From NCBI GenBank assembly GCA_036278715.1, contig DASUKN010000001.1, forward strand, positions 1 to 64,000: a stretch of 64,000 nucleotides of DNA, given 5' to 3'. Below, piece after piece: positions 51,317 to 59,588 of this stretch (position 1 is the stretch's first letter; each line of letters opens with the position of its first letter). A program made the position numbers and the translations under genes. The notes beneath the pieces are model-generated. The model did no database searches, was not told where the DNA came from, and worked only from the letters and a program-made list of their open reading frames with translations. This stretch comes from Udaeobacter sp025935755. GTDB lineage: Bacteria > Verrucomicrobiota > Verrucomicrobiia > Chthoniobacterales > UBA10450.

Positions 51317-52529
51317 TAGCACAAGGACCAAAGTCCTGGTCGAAAGTAGCCTCGACAGTGTTGAACGCTGGGTTGAGACGCACAGTTATAAAGGCTATGA
51401 ACCGTTTGATGGGCTTTCAAGCTGGTTTCGCCCGATAGCGCGCGGGAATCTGATGGGCGAACGGATCCTGCTACAATTGATTCGTCAGTCTCCCATAAAC
51501 ATCAGGCCGGTAATGGGGGTTAAACCAAAGGAGTCAACAAAAGGACGAGGTTACATGGCTGCTGGATATGTGAGTCGGTACCGGACGACTGATGACCTTG
51601 GATACCTGCAAAAAGCTGAGTTGTGCCTGGATTGGTTGGATAGTCACAAAGCAAAACAATTCGCCGAGCACAGTTGGAGCAATCATTTCGATTTTGCCAG
51701 CCGCGGTGGTTCTTATACGAAGGACGATCCGATCATTGTTTGGACCAGTCTGATAGGGTTTGCGTACCTTGATTGTTACGAGCAAACAAAGAATTCACGG
51801 TGGCTTGAAATAGCCGACAGCGTTTGCCGTTGGATTCTTAAGTTACCTCGGGAAAACACTGAGAGAGGTAGCTGTTTGAGCTATCTGGCTCACGTGCAAA
51901 GCTCCATCCATAACTCAAACATGCTCGGTGGAGCGATGCTGGCCAGGACTGCAAAGCACACCGGTAACCGGGAATACGTTGAAGTCGCTCGATCCGCCAT
52001 GGAGTACAGCTGCACGCGTCAGCAACCAGATGGTTCCTGGTGGTACGGTGAGGCGACGAAATATCGATGGATCGATAACTTTCATACGGGATATAATCTA
52101 GATAGCCTGGCAACCTACATTGAGAGCACAGGCGACGGCACTTGGGCGTTGAATTTTCGTAAGGGATTGGACTTTTATAAGGCACATTTCTTCGAAGATG
52201 ATGGGTGCCCGAAATATTATCATGACCGCCGATATCCGGTGGACAGTCAGTGTGTTGCCCAATCTATCGAGACGCTGACTACTTCGTCAGCTAACGATCG
52301 AGAGTCGCTTGACTTGGCAGTTCGCGTTGCGCGGTGGGCAATTGAAAACATGCAAGCCCGAGATGGCCATTTCTTTTACCGGATCTATCCGTTTGTTAAG
52401 GCAAGGACACCCATGCTGCATTGGGCTCAGGCCACAATGTACAAAGCGTTGGCACTGTTGTTGGAAACACTTGTTAAAAACGATCCTTCGCCTCTGAAAC
52501 AAGCGCAGTTCGCTGCGCCAGCAATATGA
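51309..52529 (+). CDS. Alpha/alpha-toroid (six-hairpin glycosidase-like) protein
   Basis: The 406-aa protein is almost wholly helical with repeating aromatic patterns: YLQKAELCLDWLDSH, WTSLIGFAYLDCYEQT, QQPDGSWWYGE, IDNFHTGYNLDSLATYIEST, DGHFFYRIYPF. These are features of six-hairpin glycosidase or lyase-like toroids that bind sugars in the central groove. DNFHTGY could hold a catalytic Asp and His. No secretion signal. It overlaps the deacetylase gene before it (8 bases) and the GT2 gene after it (ATGA), so it is part of one coupled operon. The activity is not known. Confidence 0.65.
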   Translation: MSDSTRTKVLVESSLDSVERWVETHSYKGYEPFDGLSSWFRPIARGNLMGERILLQLIRQSPINIRPVMGVKPKESTKGRGYMAAGYVSRYRTTDDLGYLQKAELCLDWLDSHKAKQFAEHSWSNHFDFASRGGSYTKDDPIIVWTSLIGFAYLDCYEQTKNSRWLEIADSVCRWILKLPRENTERGSCLSYLAHVQSSIHNSNMLGGAMLARTAKHTGNREYVEVARSAMEYSCTRQQPDGSWWYGEATKYRWIDNFHTGYNLDSLATYIESTGDGTWALNFRKGLDFYKAHFFEDDGCPKYYHDRRYPVDSQCVAQSIETLTTSSANDRESLDLAVRVARWAIENMQARDGHFFYRIYPFVKARTPMLHWAQATMYKALALLLETLVKNDPSPLKQAQFAAPAI

Positions 52530-53473
52530 CTGTGCCAGATCTACGGTACCTGCTGATCACGCCCGCTAAGAACGAGGCGACATTTATTGAACTGACCATC
52601 CAGTCCGTGCTCAGCCAGACTTTGCGCCCGGTCCGATGGATTATCATCGACGACGGATCGACAGATCGGACTGCCGAAATAGTAGATCGTCACGCACAAA
52701 AGCACGACTGGATTGAATTGCTGCAAATGCCCGAGCGACAAAACCGCGATTTCGCCAGCAAAGCGGATTGTGTTAATACCGCATATAACTACACGAAACA
52801 TTTGGATCACGACATCGTAGCGAGCCTCGATGCTGATATTTCGTTCGAGGAGGATTATTTCGCCTTCCTGCTACAAAAATTCCTAGAGGACCCCCAACTC
52901 GGATTAGCGGGGACCCCTTTCAGTGAGAACGGCACAACGTATGATTATCGGTTCAGCAGCACTCACCACGTATCGGGCGCGTGCCAGCTGTTTCGGCGCG
53001 AGTGTTTTGAAGCAATTGGAGGATATACTCCTGTTAAGGGCGGGGGGATTGATGTCATCGCTGTGCTGGGCGCACGGATGAGAGGCTGGCGGACACAAAC
53101 GTTCACGGGGAAAACCTCTTCTCATCACCGCTTGATGGGATCAGCCAAAGAACATCGCAAAGTACTGCTCGGATTCTCGGCGGGCCAAAAGGATTACAGG
53201 CTTGGCTTCCATCCGGTGTGGGAAGGTTTTCGGTCGGTGTATCAAATGACCAGAAAACCGTATATCGTTGGAGGAGCAGCTATGCTCACCGGCTACTCCT
53301 GGGCGATGTTCTGTCGTTCGGAGAGGTCTGTTAATGACGAACTACTCAAGTTTCAACGAAAGGACCAGATGCGACGCCTGCGCAGCTTTTTCGGCTTTAG
53401 GGATACCGACAGCGTGGGTGACACAGCTGCCATGGAGTTCAAATCGTCCACTGCTCCGGTATCCAAGACTTGA
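52526..53473 (+). CDS. Glycosyltransferase family 2
   Basis: The 315-aa GT-A enzyme has YLLITPAKNEATFIELTIQS at the start, WIIIDDGSTDRTAEI at about 38-52, IVASLDADISFEEDYF (metal site) and a GGIDVI acceptor-side segment. It lacks long C-terminal helices except a weak one near 240-260. Its start overlaps the previous stop, so it is coupled to the toroid protein. Confidence 0.88.
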   Translation: MTVPDLRYLLITPAKNEATFIELTIQSVLSQTLRPVRWIIIDDGSTDRTAEIVDRHAQKHDWIELLQMPERQNRDFASKADCVNTAYNYTKHLDHDIVASLDADISFEEDYFAFLLQKFLEDPQLGLAGTPFSENGTTYDYRFSSTHHVSGACQLFRRECFEAIGGYTPVKGGGIDVIAVLGARMRGWRTQTFTGKTSSHHRLMGSAKEHRKVLLGFSAGQKDYRLGFHPVWEGFRSVYQMTRKPYIVGGAAMLTGYSWAMFCRSERSVNDELLKFQRKDQMRRLRSFFGFRDTDSVGDTAAMEFKSSTAPVSKT

Positions 53474-53501
53474 AGATTTCCCTCGTTACAGGTACTGCCT
53501 C

Positions 53502-54395
53502 ATGCAAGTAGCAGGTAAGGAGCTCCGGGTTTGCGGCCGAGTAATTCGGATCGCGAAGTTACGTCACGAGTGGTATGAATTTTTTGAGAAGCCTTCAGAT
53601 GCCATAAGGGTACTTCAATGTGGTGCGCCTTCCTCGGACCTGCTGACGTTTGTTCAGGACATCACCGATAACCAAACCGTTTACCCTTTCTACAAAGAAC
53701 CAGCGAGCGCTGCTATTCTTACGATAACCAATCATCGACACTGGTGGGACAATCTTGACTTCAGGGTACGAAACAAAATTCGCAAAGCTGTTAAAAGCGG
53801 CGTTGATGTCCGCATTGCAACATTGAATGAGGAGTTTGCCGTGGGGGTCGAAGCCATCTACAACGAGTCGCCCATCAGACAGGGACGGCAGTTCAACTAC
53901 TATGGTTACGATGCACCCACCATCCACATGGACCTGCAATCCCTCGTCGATCGATCTTATTTCATCGGCGCATACCATGGAGATGAACTTTTGGGATTTG
54001 CAAAGCTCTTCCACGGAAATGGTGTTCTGCGCACGGTCCATATCATTGCCAAACTGGCGCATCGCGATAAACCGGTTCAGGACGCCCTGATTGAGCGCGC
54101 CGTTCAGATCTGCGAAGAGAAAGGCATCGAGTATTTGCAATATGGCTCATGGAGTGAGGGTGGCTTGGGCTCATTCAAAATGAAGCATGGCTTCAGGAAA
54201 TTCGATTATTCGCGTTACTACGTCCCACTGACCTGGCGCGGGCGTGTTGCATTGCGATTTCGGCTACATCACGGCGTCAAAGGATGGTTATCGGAGGACT
54301 GGGTCAGTTCCTTGAGAAATATCCGAAATACTTGGAACCATTCTCGATACAGCAGGCTTTCGCGCATGACTCGCCCTGTGGCGCATCGCGCCTAA
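53502..54395 (+). CDS. Fem/GNAT-like acyl or aminoacyl transferase next to tRNA-like genes
   Basis: The 297-aa protein (ATG 53502, 28 bases after the GT2 stop) carries NLDFRVRNKIRKAVKSGVDV near 83-102 and IYNESPIRQGRQFNYYG near 119-135. These are the R-KIRKA and RQGR elements of Fem-type tRNA-dependent transferases and their GNAT relatives. The second part, SYFIGAYHGDELLGFAKLFHG, is a GNAT strand-helix core, and EYLQYGSWSEGGLGSFKMKHGF is its C-terminal motif, given here in two pieces. Fem proteins use Ser-, Ala- or Gly-tRNA as donor; some GNAT relatives use acyl-CoA. A tandem pair of abnormal tRNA genes starts 22 bases downstream on the same strand. The donor is not known. Confidence 0.75.
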   Translation: MQVAGKELRVCGRVIRIAKLRHEWYEFFEKPSDAIRVLQCGAPSSDLLTFVQDITDNQTVYPFYKEPASAAILTITNHRHWWDNLDFRVRNKIRKAVKSGVDVRIATLNEEFAVGVEAIYNESPIRQGRQFNYYGYDAPTIHMDLQSLVDRSYFIGAYHGDELLGFAKLFHGNGVLRTVHIIAKLAHRDKPVQDALIERAVQICEEKGIEYLQYGSWSEGGLGSFKMKHGFRKFDYSRYYVPLTWRGRVALRFRLHHGVKGWLSEDWVSSLRNIRNTWNHSRYSRLSRMTRPVAHRA

Positions 54396-54417
54396 GACCA
54401 AAATGATTTGTTACAGA

Positions 54418-54506
54418 GGAGAGGTGGCTGAGTGGCCTAAGGCAGCATTCCGAAAAGGAGGCTATGCGATAACTCGCATCGGAGGTTCGAATCCTTCCCC
54501 TCTCCG
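54418..54506 (+). tRNA. Abnormal class II tRNA-Ser-like gene, decoding arm degenerate
   Basis: Acceptor GGAGAGG pairs perfectly with CCTCTCC, with discriminator G73 as in serine tRNAs. The D arm is GCTG/CAGC with a GG-containing loop, the long variable arm ATGCGA/TCGCAT marks class II, and the T loop TTCGAAT is normal, with one extra C after the T stem. The 17 bases of the anticodon region (ATTCCGAAAAGGAGGCT) cannot form a five-pair stem with a seven-base loop and have no U33. SerRS reads the variable arm and acceptor, so charging could persist, but decoding should fail. CCA is not encoded. Confidence 0.7.
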
Positions 54507-54622
54507 GTATATTGAAACATAATTGTTAGAGCTTTGTAAGTTAAGCACAATCAAAGAAGCGTATTTGATGTGCTTCAGGATCGGCAGCTCATGGCAAAGG
54601 CAATTCTCTCAGGTTGTCAATT

Positions 54623-54694
54623 GCCGGTGTAGCTCAAGCCTAGAGCAGCTGATCTGTAATCAGCAGATGGAGTGTTCAATTCCTCCCGCCGGCT
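54623..54694 (+). tRNA. Abnormal tRNA-Thr(UGU)-like gene
   Basis: Acceptor GCCGGTG pairs with CGCCGGC, D stem GCTC/GAGC, anticodon stem GCTGA/TCAGC is perfect with loop TCTGTAA (anticodon UGU, C instead of the universal U33). The D loop AAGCCTA lacks the G18-G19 pair that docks with the T loop. The T arm has a bulge in its stem and loop TTCAATT. Position 73 is T. CCA is not encoded. The base sequence is otherwise that of an ordinary threonine tRNA, and the ThrRS elements (G1-C72, C2-G71, G35, U36) are kept. Confidence 0.7.
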
Positions 54695-54712
54695 CAAGAT
54701 CATTTTGATTGC

Positions 54713-55750
54713 GTGCAGCAGTTGTTACTCCGAGCCAAAAACGAGGTCGCAATCGTCGTGAACAGACTCTCTTCAAGCGTTTTGGCGCGACCGCGCAATT
54801 TACCAACCTTCCTCGGCATCGGCTCGATGCGGTGCGGTTCCACATGGTTGTACCAGGTGCTTAGGTGTCACCCCGACATCCAGTTAGCCACGTGCAAAGA
54901 GATGGACTTTTTCTTCATGCGCAAAATGCTGAAGCATGACCTGGATTGGTATCAGAACCATTTTGTGACACCGGCCCACGCCGGGCCGAAACCGATTCGC
55001 GGCGAGATCTCACCTTTATACGCTCGCTTGAAGAGCTGGCAGGTTAAGCGCATTGCTGCCTTACTCCCGAAGGCTCGGATCGTCCTTACGCTGCGGCATC
55101 CGATCGAACGGGTGTGGTCGCAAGCAGTGTACGAATTCGGGCATCGAAGTCACCGGGACGTGCGGAAAGTGCGGGCCGTTGAATTTCTTCGGCAGGTCGA
55201 ACGTCAACGCAGCAGATTGTCGTCGGATTACTGCCGGATGATTAAAGTTTGGTCCGATGCGTTTGGATCGGACGCGCTATACGTCGGATTGTTTGACCTG
55301 TTACGCGACGATCCGCAAACCTTTATCAATCCAATCTTGAAGCACATCGGCGCATCCACGCCATGGTTGCTGCCATCAGAATTTGTTCAAAAGCGCGTCT
55401 GGGCAACGAAGACTTTGGTGCAGCACGATCGAGAAATTCCGGACCTGGTACGTTGGTATATCGCGGACCGCGAGCTCGAGCCCACTCAGCGGCTGAACGA
55501 GCTCCTTGAGGGTCGAGTTTCGCATTGGGTGAATGAACTTCGCGATATTCGTGGCGAGACGCGTCTTCGGTGGCGAATGTTAAAGCACTTGAATCGCAGT
55601 GTGCTATCCGTACCGGAAACGCTGGCCTACGAAGCATACCATGTGATGCTTGACTTAAGGCTGTTACTACGATGGCAGCATTTACGCAGCATTTATCGCT
55701 TTGAACGGGACATCGATAGCCCGAATTTGAACCTGCAGAATTCATACTAG
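54713..55750 (+). CDS. PAPS-dependent sulfotransferase family protein
   Basis: The 345-aa protein has the 5'-phosphosulfate loop FLGIGSMRCGSTWLYQVL at 33-50 and the 3'-phosphate motif RHPIERVWS at 128-136, both diagnostic for sulfotransferases. GEISPLY near 97-103 is also typical. It would transfer sulfate from PAPS to a sugar hydroxyl or amine of the polysaccharide. GTG 54713 follows the Thr-like tRNA by 18 bases, so the tRNA-like genes and this gene could share a transcript. Confidence 0.88.
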   Translation: MQQLLLRAKNEVAIVVNRLSSSVLARPRNLPTFLGIGSMRCGSTWLYQVLRCHPDIQLATCKEMDFFFMRKMLKHDLDWYQNHFVTPAHAGPKPIRGEISPLYARLKSWQVKRIAALLPKARIVLTLRHPIERVWSQAVYEFGHRSHRDVRKVRAVEFLRQVERQRSRLSSDYCRMIKVWSDAFGSDALYVGLFDLLRDDPQTFINPILKHIGASTPWLLPSEFVQKRVWATKTLVQHDREIPDLVRWYIADRELEPTQRLNELLEGRVSHWVNELRDIRGETRLRWRMLKHLNRSVLSVPETLAYEAYHVMLDLRLLLRWQHLRSIYRFERDIDSPNLNLQNSY

Positions 55751-55755
55751 CCAGG

Positions 55756-57570
55756 ATGTCAGCACTAGCTGGATTTATAGGGAAACAGCGGCCTCCGGTA
55801 CAAGGGAACGTCATCTCGAAAATGCTGGCCGCGATGTCGCGTGAATCCGACACGACTCTTAACACGCGATTTCTTCCTGGTGCTGGATTAGAACTGGGGT
55901 GGTTGTCGGCGTCTGGATCGAACAACGAATGCACCTTTGTTTCGGATCGGGAAAACACACTGTTTCTGCTGCTGAGAGGAGAACTGTTTTCAGGTGATGA
56001 AATCGGAACGAATGGCTCTTGCACCCGCAGAGCGGCGGCGCACTTGGTGTCTCAAGTGATGTCGTCTGACCCGGGAGCATTGTTGAACCTTAATGGGTGG
56101 TTTAGCGGCATCCTCGTAGACGCACGTGCTAATACAGTCATCTTGTTCAACGATCGATACGGGTTGGGAAAAATCTACTACCACGAGGCGCCGGACGGAT
56201 TCTTTTTTGCGTCGGAAGCAAAGGCTCTCCTAAGCGTGTTACCTGCTGCGAGACAGCTTGATGTCCAAAGTTTGGGCGAATTTTTTTCATGCGATTGCGT
56301 TCTTCAGGATAGAACACTTTTTCGTGATGTATTCGTTCTCCCAGCCGGTTCTGCCTGGACCCTCAAACCAGATGCAGCTGTTACGAAGCGCCGTTATTTT
56401 GAGCCCAGCGCGTGGGAAAATCAGCCGAGCCTTTCACCGGAGCGCTATTATCAGCTCCTGAAAGAACGTTTTCCAAAAGTTCTGGAACGTTACCTCTGTT
56501 CCGGGAGCGAGATAGGCATGTCGCTTACTGGTGGTTTGGATGGACGCATGGTGATGGCTTGGTCTAACGCGAAACCCGGCCAAATGCCTTGTTATAGCTT
56601 TGGAAGCGCGTTTCGGGAAACGGCCGACGTATCGATCGCGCGAGAGGTCGCGTCTGTGTGCAAACAGGATTATTCCGAATTCAAAGTGGATGGCGAGTTC
56701 CTCTCGAATTTCCCAGCCCTCGCGCAACAAGCGGTTCATATCAGCGACGGCGCCATGGATGTCAGCGGCGCGGCGGAGCTCTATGTGAACAGGCTGGCAA
56801 GACAGATCAAACCGGTCCGGCTGACCGGCAATTATGGATCGGAAATCCTGCGTGGAAATATCGCTTTCCGACCGCAACGAATCGAAAAGGACGTCTTCAA
56901 CGTCGAAGTTGCGAACTCAGTTGAACAAGCGCGTGTCACCTACGTCGAGGAGTCGCGGGGCGATCGTCACTCCTTCATCGCGTTCAAACAAATGCCCTGG
57001 TATCATTTCGCCCGTTCAACGTTGGAGAAGTCGCAGCTGGTGGTACGCTCGCCGTATTTGGATAACGACTTGGTGGAATTATCTTTCCAGGCTCCACATG
57101 ACCGTCGAACGAACTTCGATTTGAACCTGAAGCTTGTGGCTGATGGAAACTCGGAGTTGGCTCGCATTCCAACGGATCGCGGAATCCAGTACGGAGCCAA
57201 CAAGTTGTTCAACCGCCTTCGCCGCTCGAGCAAACAATTCCTGGCAAAAGCAGAATACGCTTACGACTACGGTATGCCACCGTGGCTGGCACGAGTAGAC
57301 CGGTGGCTTTCGCCTTTGAAGCTGGAACGCGCCTTTTTGGGCAGGCAAAAATTTTATCACTTTCGGACATGGTATCGGCGACCACTCGCGAATTTCGTTC
57401 GCGAACTACTCCTGGACGGACAAACATTGGCGCGTCCATGGTTGAACCGCCGTCGCGTGGAAGACGTCGTCACGTCACACGTCAAAGGATACGCGAATCA
57501 TACGCTCCTGATCCACAAGCTTCTCAGCGTCGAACTGATTCACAGGACGTTATTACAACAAGGGCGATGA
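55756..57570 (+). CDS. Asparagine synthetase-like protein lacking the glutaminase cysteine
   Basis: The 604-aa protein follows the AsnB layout. The N-terminal domain has the NDRYGLGKIYY motif at 132-142, and the PP-loop ATP site reads SLTGGLDGR at 256-264 (normally SGGLDS). The N-terminus reads MSALAGFIG, where active class II glutamine amidotransferases begin with Cys2; Ser here means glutamine hydrolysis is not expected. Such proteins in exopolysaccharide loci are thought to amidate or modify uronic acids, with free ammonia or another amine. The role is inferred. The next gene overlaps its stop (ATGA). Confidence 0.85.
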   Translation: MSALAGFIGKQRPPVQGNVISKMLAAMSRESDTTLNTRFLPGAGLELGWLSASGSNNECTFVSDRENTLFLLLRGELFSGDEIGTNGSCTRRAAAHLVSQVMSSDPGALLNLNGWFSGILVDARANTVILFNDRYGLGKIYYHEAPDGFFFASEAKALLSVLPAARQLDVQSLGEFFSCDCVLQDRTLFRDVFVLPAGSAWTLKPDAAVTKRRYFEPSAWENQPSLSPERYYQLLKERFPKVLERYLCSGSEIGMSLTGGLDGRMVMAWSNAKPGQMPCYSFGSAFRETADVSIAREVASVCKQDYSEFKVDGEFLSNFPALAQQAVHISDGAMDVSGAAELYVNRLARQIKPVRLTGNYGSEILRGNIAFRPQRIEKDVFNVEVANSVEQARVTYVEESRGDRHSFIAFKQMPWYHFARSTLEKSQLVVRSPYLDNDLVELSFQAPHDRRTNFDLNLKLVADGNSELARIPTDRGIQYGANKLFNRLRRSSKQFLAKAEYAYDYGMPPWLARVDRWLSPLKLERAFLGRQKFYHFRTWYRRPLANFVRELLLDGQTLARPWLNRRRVEDVVTSHVKGYANHTLLIHKLLSVELIHRTLLQQGR

Positions 57571-58472
57571 CGCCGAAACACCATATCACCGTCTGTGTTT
57601 GCACCTATCGGCGCCCGGAATTGCTTAACTTATTGTTAGTCCAGTTAGCCGAACAGGAGAACCAGAATGTTTTCGATCACGAAGTGGTTGTCGTCGACAA
57701 CGACATGCTGGAATCAGCCAGGCCGATAGTAGAAAGGGTCGCAACCAACACGAGGCTTCCAATCAGCTATCACGTCGAACCGCGAAGGAACATCGCTTTA
57801 GCGCGAAACAAGGCTTTGGAAAATGCGAGAGGCGATTTCGTTGCATTTATCGACGACGATGAATTGCCGGTCCGTGACTGGCTTCTGCGGTTGTTGAAAA
57901 CGTGTTTGCACACAGGAGTTGACGGTGTGCTCGGCCCCGTGGTTCCTCGGTATGAAGTCGAACCTCCGCCATGGGTAAAGAAGGGTCGATTGTATCATCG
58001 TCCGCGTCACGAAACGGGCGTGCTCATTGGTCGAAGCGAAGGACGCACAGGCAATCTGTTGTTTCGACGTTCCTTGCTTCAACGTGACCCGGCTGTGTTC
58101 AGGCCACAATTCGGCAGCGGTGGCGAAGATCGTGATTTGTTCGCGCGGTGGATGGATGCCGGACACCGCTTTGCCTGGTGCGACGAAGCCGTTGCGTACG
58201 AAGCTGTGCCTGCTGTGCGATGGAAGCCTTCGTTCCTGATTCGCCGCGCGCTTCTCCGCGGTCAAATGTCCCTTGGCCAGGCTCAAGGCCGTATGACGAA
58301 AGTGATGCGATCATGTGTAGCTGTTCCTGTTTACATCTGTGCTCTGCCGTTCCTCTGGTGTGCTGGGCGCCATGTGTTCATGAAATACACGATCAGTCTG
58401 TTCGATCACGTGGGTAGACTTCTTGCCTGCCTGAAACTCAGGCCGATCAAAGAAACCTACGTCACCGAGTAA
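57567..58472 (+). CDS. Glycosyltransferase family 2
   Basis: The 301-aa protein has ITVCVCTYRRPELLNLLL at the start, VVVVDNDMLESA near 36-47, ENARGDFVAFIDDDELPVRDW with the metal site, and FGSGGEDRDLFARW near the acceptor site. A C-terminal hydrophobic segment (AVPVYICALPFLWCAG) may tether it to the membrane. ATG 57567 overlaps the previous stop. Confidence 0.88.
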   Translation: MTPKHHITVCVCTYRRPELLNLLLVQLAEQENQNVFDHEVVVVDNDMLESARPIVERVATNTRLPISYHVEPRRNIALARNKALENARGDFVAFIDDDELPVRDWLLRLLKTCLHTGVDGVLGPVVPRYEVEPPPWVKKGRLYHRPRHETGVLIGRSEGRTGNLLFRRSLLQRDPAVFRPQFGSGGEDRDLFARWMDAGHRFAWCDEAVAYEAVPAVRWKPSFLIRRALLRGQMSLGQAQGRMTKVMRSCVAVPVYICALPFLWCAGRHVFMKYTISLFDHVGRLLACLKLRPIKETYVTE

Positions 58473-58477
58473 GCGCG

Positions 58478-59548
58478 ATGGATTCCGATTTTTTTTCAGA
58501 CACAATCATCGACCGCGAAGCCCCGGTTCTGGTAACCGGGGCCGCTGGTTTCATCGGAAAACGTGTGGTGCATAGTTTGTTGAATGCCGGATTTCGCAAC
58601 GTGCGTTGCCTGGTTCGGTCTATCTCAAAATCTGGGGATTTGTTAGGTTTATCACGCAACCAAAGCGGTTCCCAGTTGCAAATCATCCGTGGAAATCTGT
58701 TGTCTCGTGACGACTGCATCGCAGCAGCGCGGGGCATGGCGGTGATCTACCACCTTGCAGCAAGTACGGGCGAAAAATCGTTTCCGGACGCGTTTATGAA
58801 TTCAGCGCTGGCGACGCGAAATCTTATCGAAGCGTTTTTGCAGAATGGAAACCCGAAGCGCTTCGTCAATGTAAGTTCGTTTGCAGTTTATTCGAACCTT
58901 GGTTTAAAGCGCGGGGCCGTCCTCGATGAGACATGTCCATTGGAAGATTCGCCTCAGCAACGCTTCGATCCCTATGCTTTCGGGAAGCTTAAACAGGAAG
59001 AGATCGTTAGGAAATACGGAACCGAAAAAAAGTTGCCTTACGTGATCGTGCGTCCTGGGACCGTATTCGGGGCCGGCAAACAAGCCCTGACGGGACGTAT
59101 AGGTATTGATACGTTCGGTTTCTTTATGCATCTGGGTGGATCCAATCAGCTCCCGTTAACTTTTGTCGACAATTGCGCCGATGCGATCGTTCTGGCAGGC
59201 CTGAAGCGAGGAGTCGAAGGCGAGGTATTTAACATCGTGGATGACGAGTCGATTACGAGCAGGGAATTCCTGACTGCGCACAAGAGGGCAGTGGGAAATT
59301 ATTTTTCAGTCCGTGTGCCTTATCCCGTGGCGTACCTTTCAAGCCTGGCATGGGAGAATTACGCGAAATGGTCTAAAGGTCAGCTGCCACCGGTTTTTAA
59401 TCAGCGGCGTTGTGCGGCAGAATGGAAAGGCAACCGTTTTTCGAACGCCAAGATCCGGAACCGGCTGGGATGGCGCCCCCGCGTTCCGATGAATAAGGCA
59501 CTGGAAGCTTTCTTCGCTCAGTTTGCCGCGAGGCGCATCACAAGCTGA
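58478..59548 (+). CDS. NAD-dependent epimerase/dehydratase (extended SDR)
   Basis: The 356-aa protein has VTGAAGFIG at 19-27 and the catalytic pair Tyr166/Lys170 in PYAFGKLK, with VSSFAVY before it and VIVRPGTVFG after. The general form is that of the UDP-sugar or NDP-sugar epimerase/reductase group; the specific reaction is not readable. It lies five bases after the GT2 gene. Confidence 0.85.
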   Translation: MDSDFFSDTIIDREAPVLVTGAAGFIGKRVVHSLLNAGFRNVRCLVRSISKSGDLLGLSRNQSGSQLQIIRGNLLSRDDCIAAARGMAVIYHLAASTGEKSFPDAFMNSALATRNLIEAFLQNGNPKRFVNVSSFAVYSNLGLKRGAVLDETCPLEDSPQQRFDPYAFGKLKQEEIVRKYGTEKKLPYVIVRPGTVFGAGKQALTGRIGIDTFGFFMHLGGSNQLPLTFVDNCADAIVLAGLKRGVEGEVFNIVDDESITSREFLTAHKRAVGNYFSVRVPYPVAYLSSLAWENYAKWSKGQLPPVFNQRRCAAEWKGNRFSNAKIRNRLGWRPRVPMNKALEAFFAQFAARRITS

Positions 59549-59588
59549 ATCGTTGCTTCAGCCGGGGCGACATGGTTCGCCTGAGCAC

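Noticed and set aside
54584..54627. Third tRNA-like structure between the two abnormal tRNAs (GGCAATT/AATTGCC inverted repeat)
   Set aside because: The inverted repeat is only seven bases with no D-, anticodon- or T-arm pattern.
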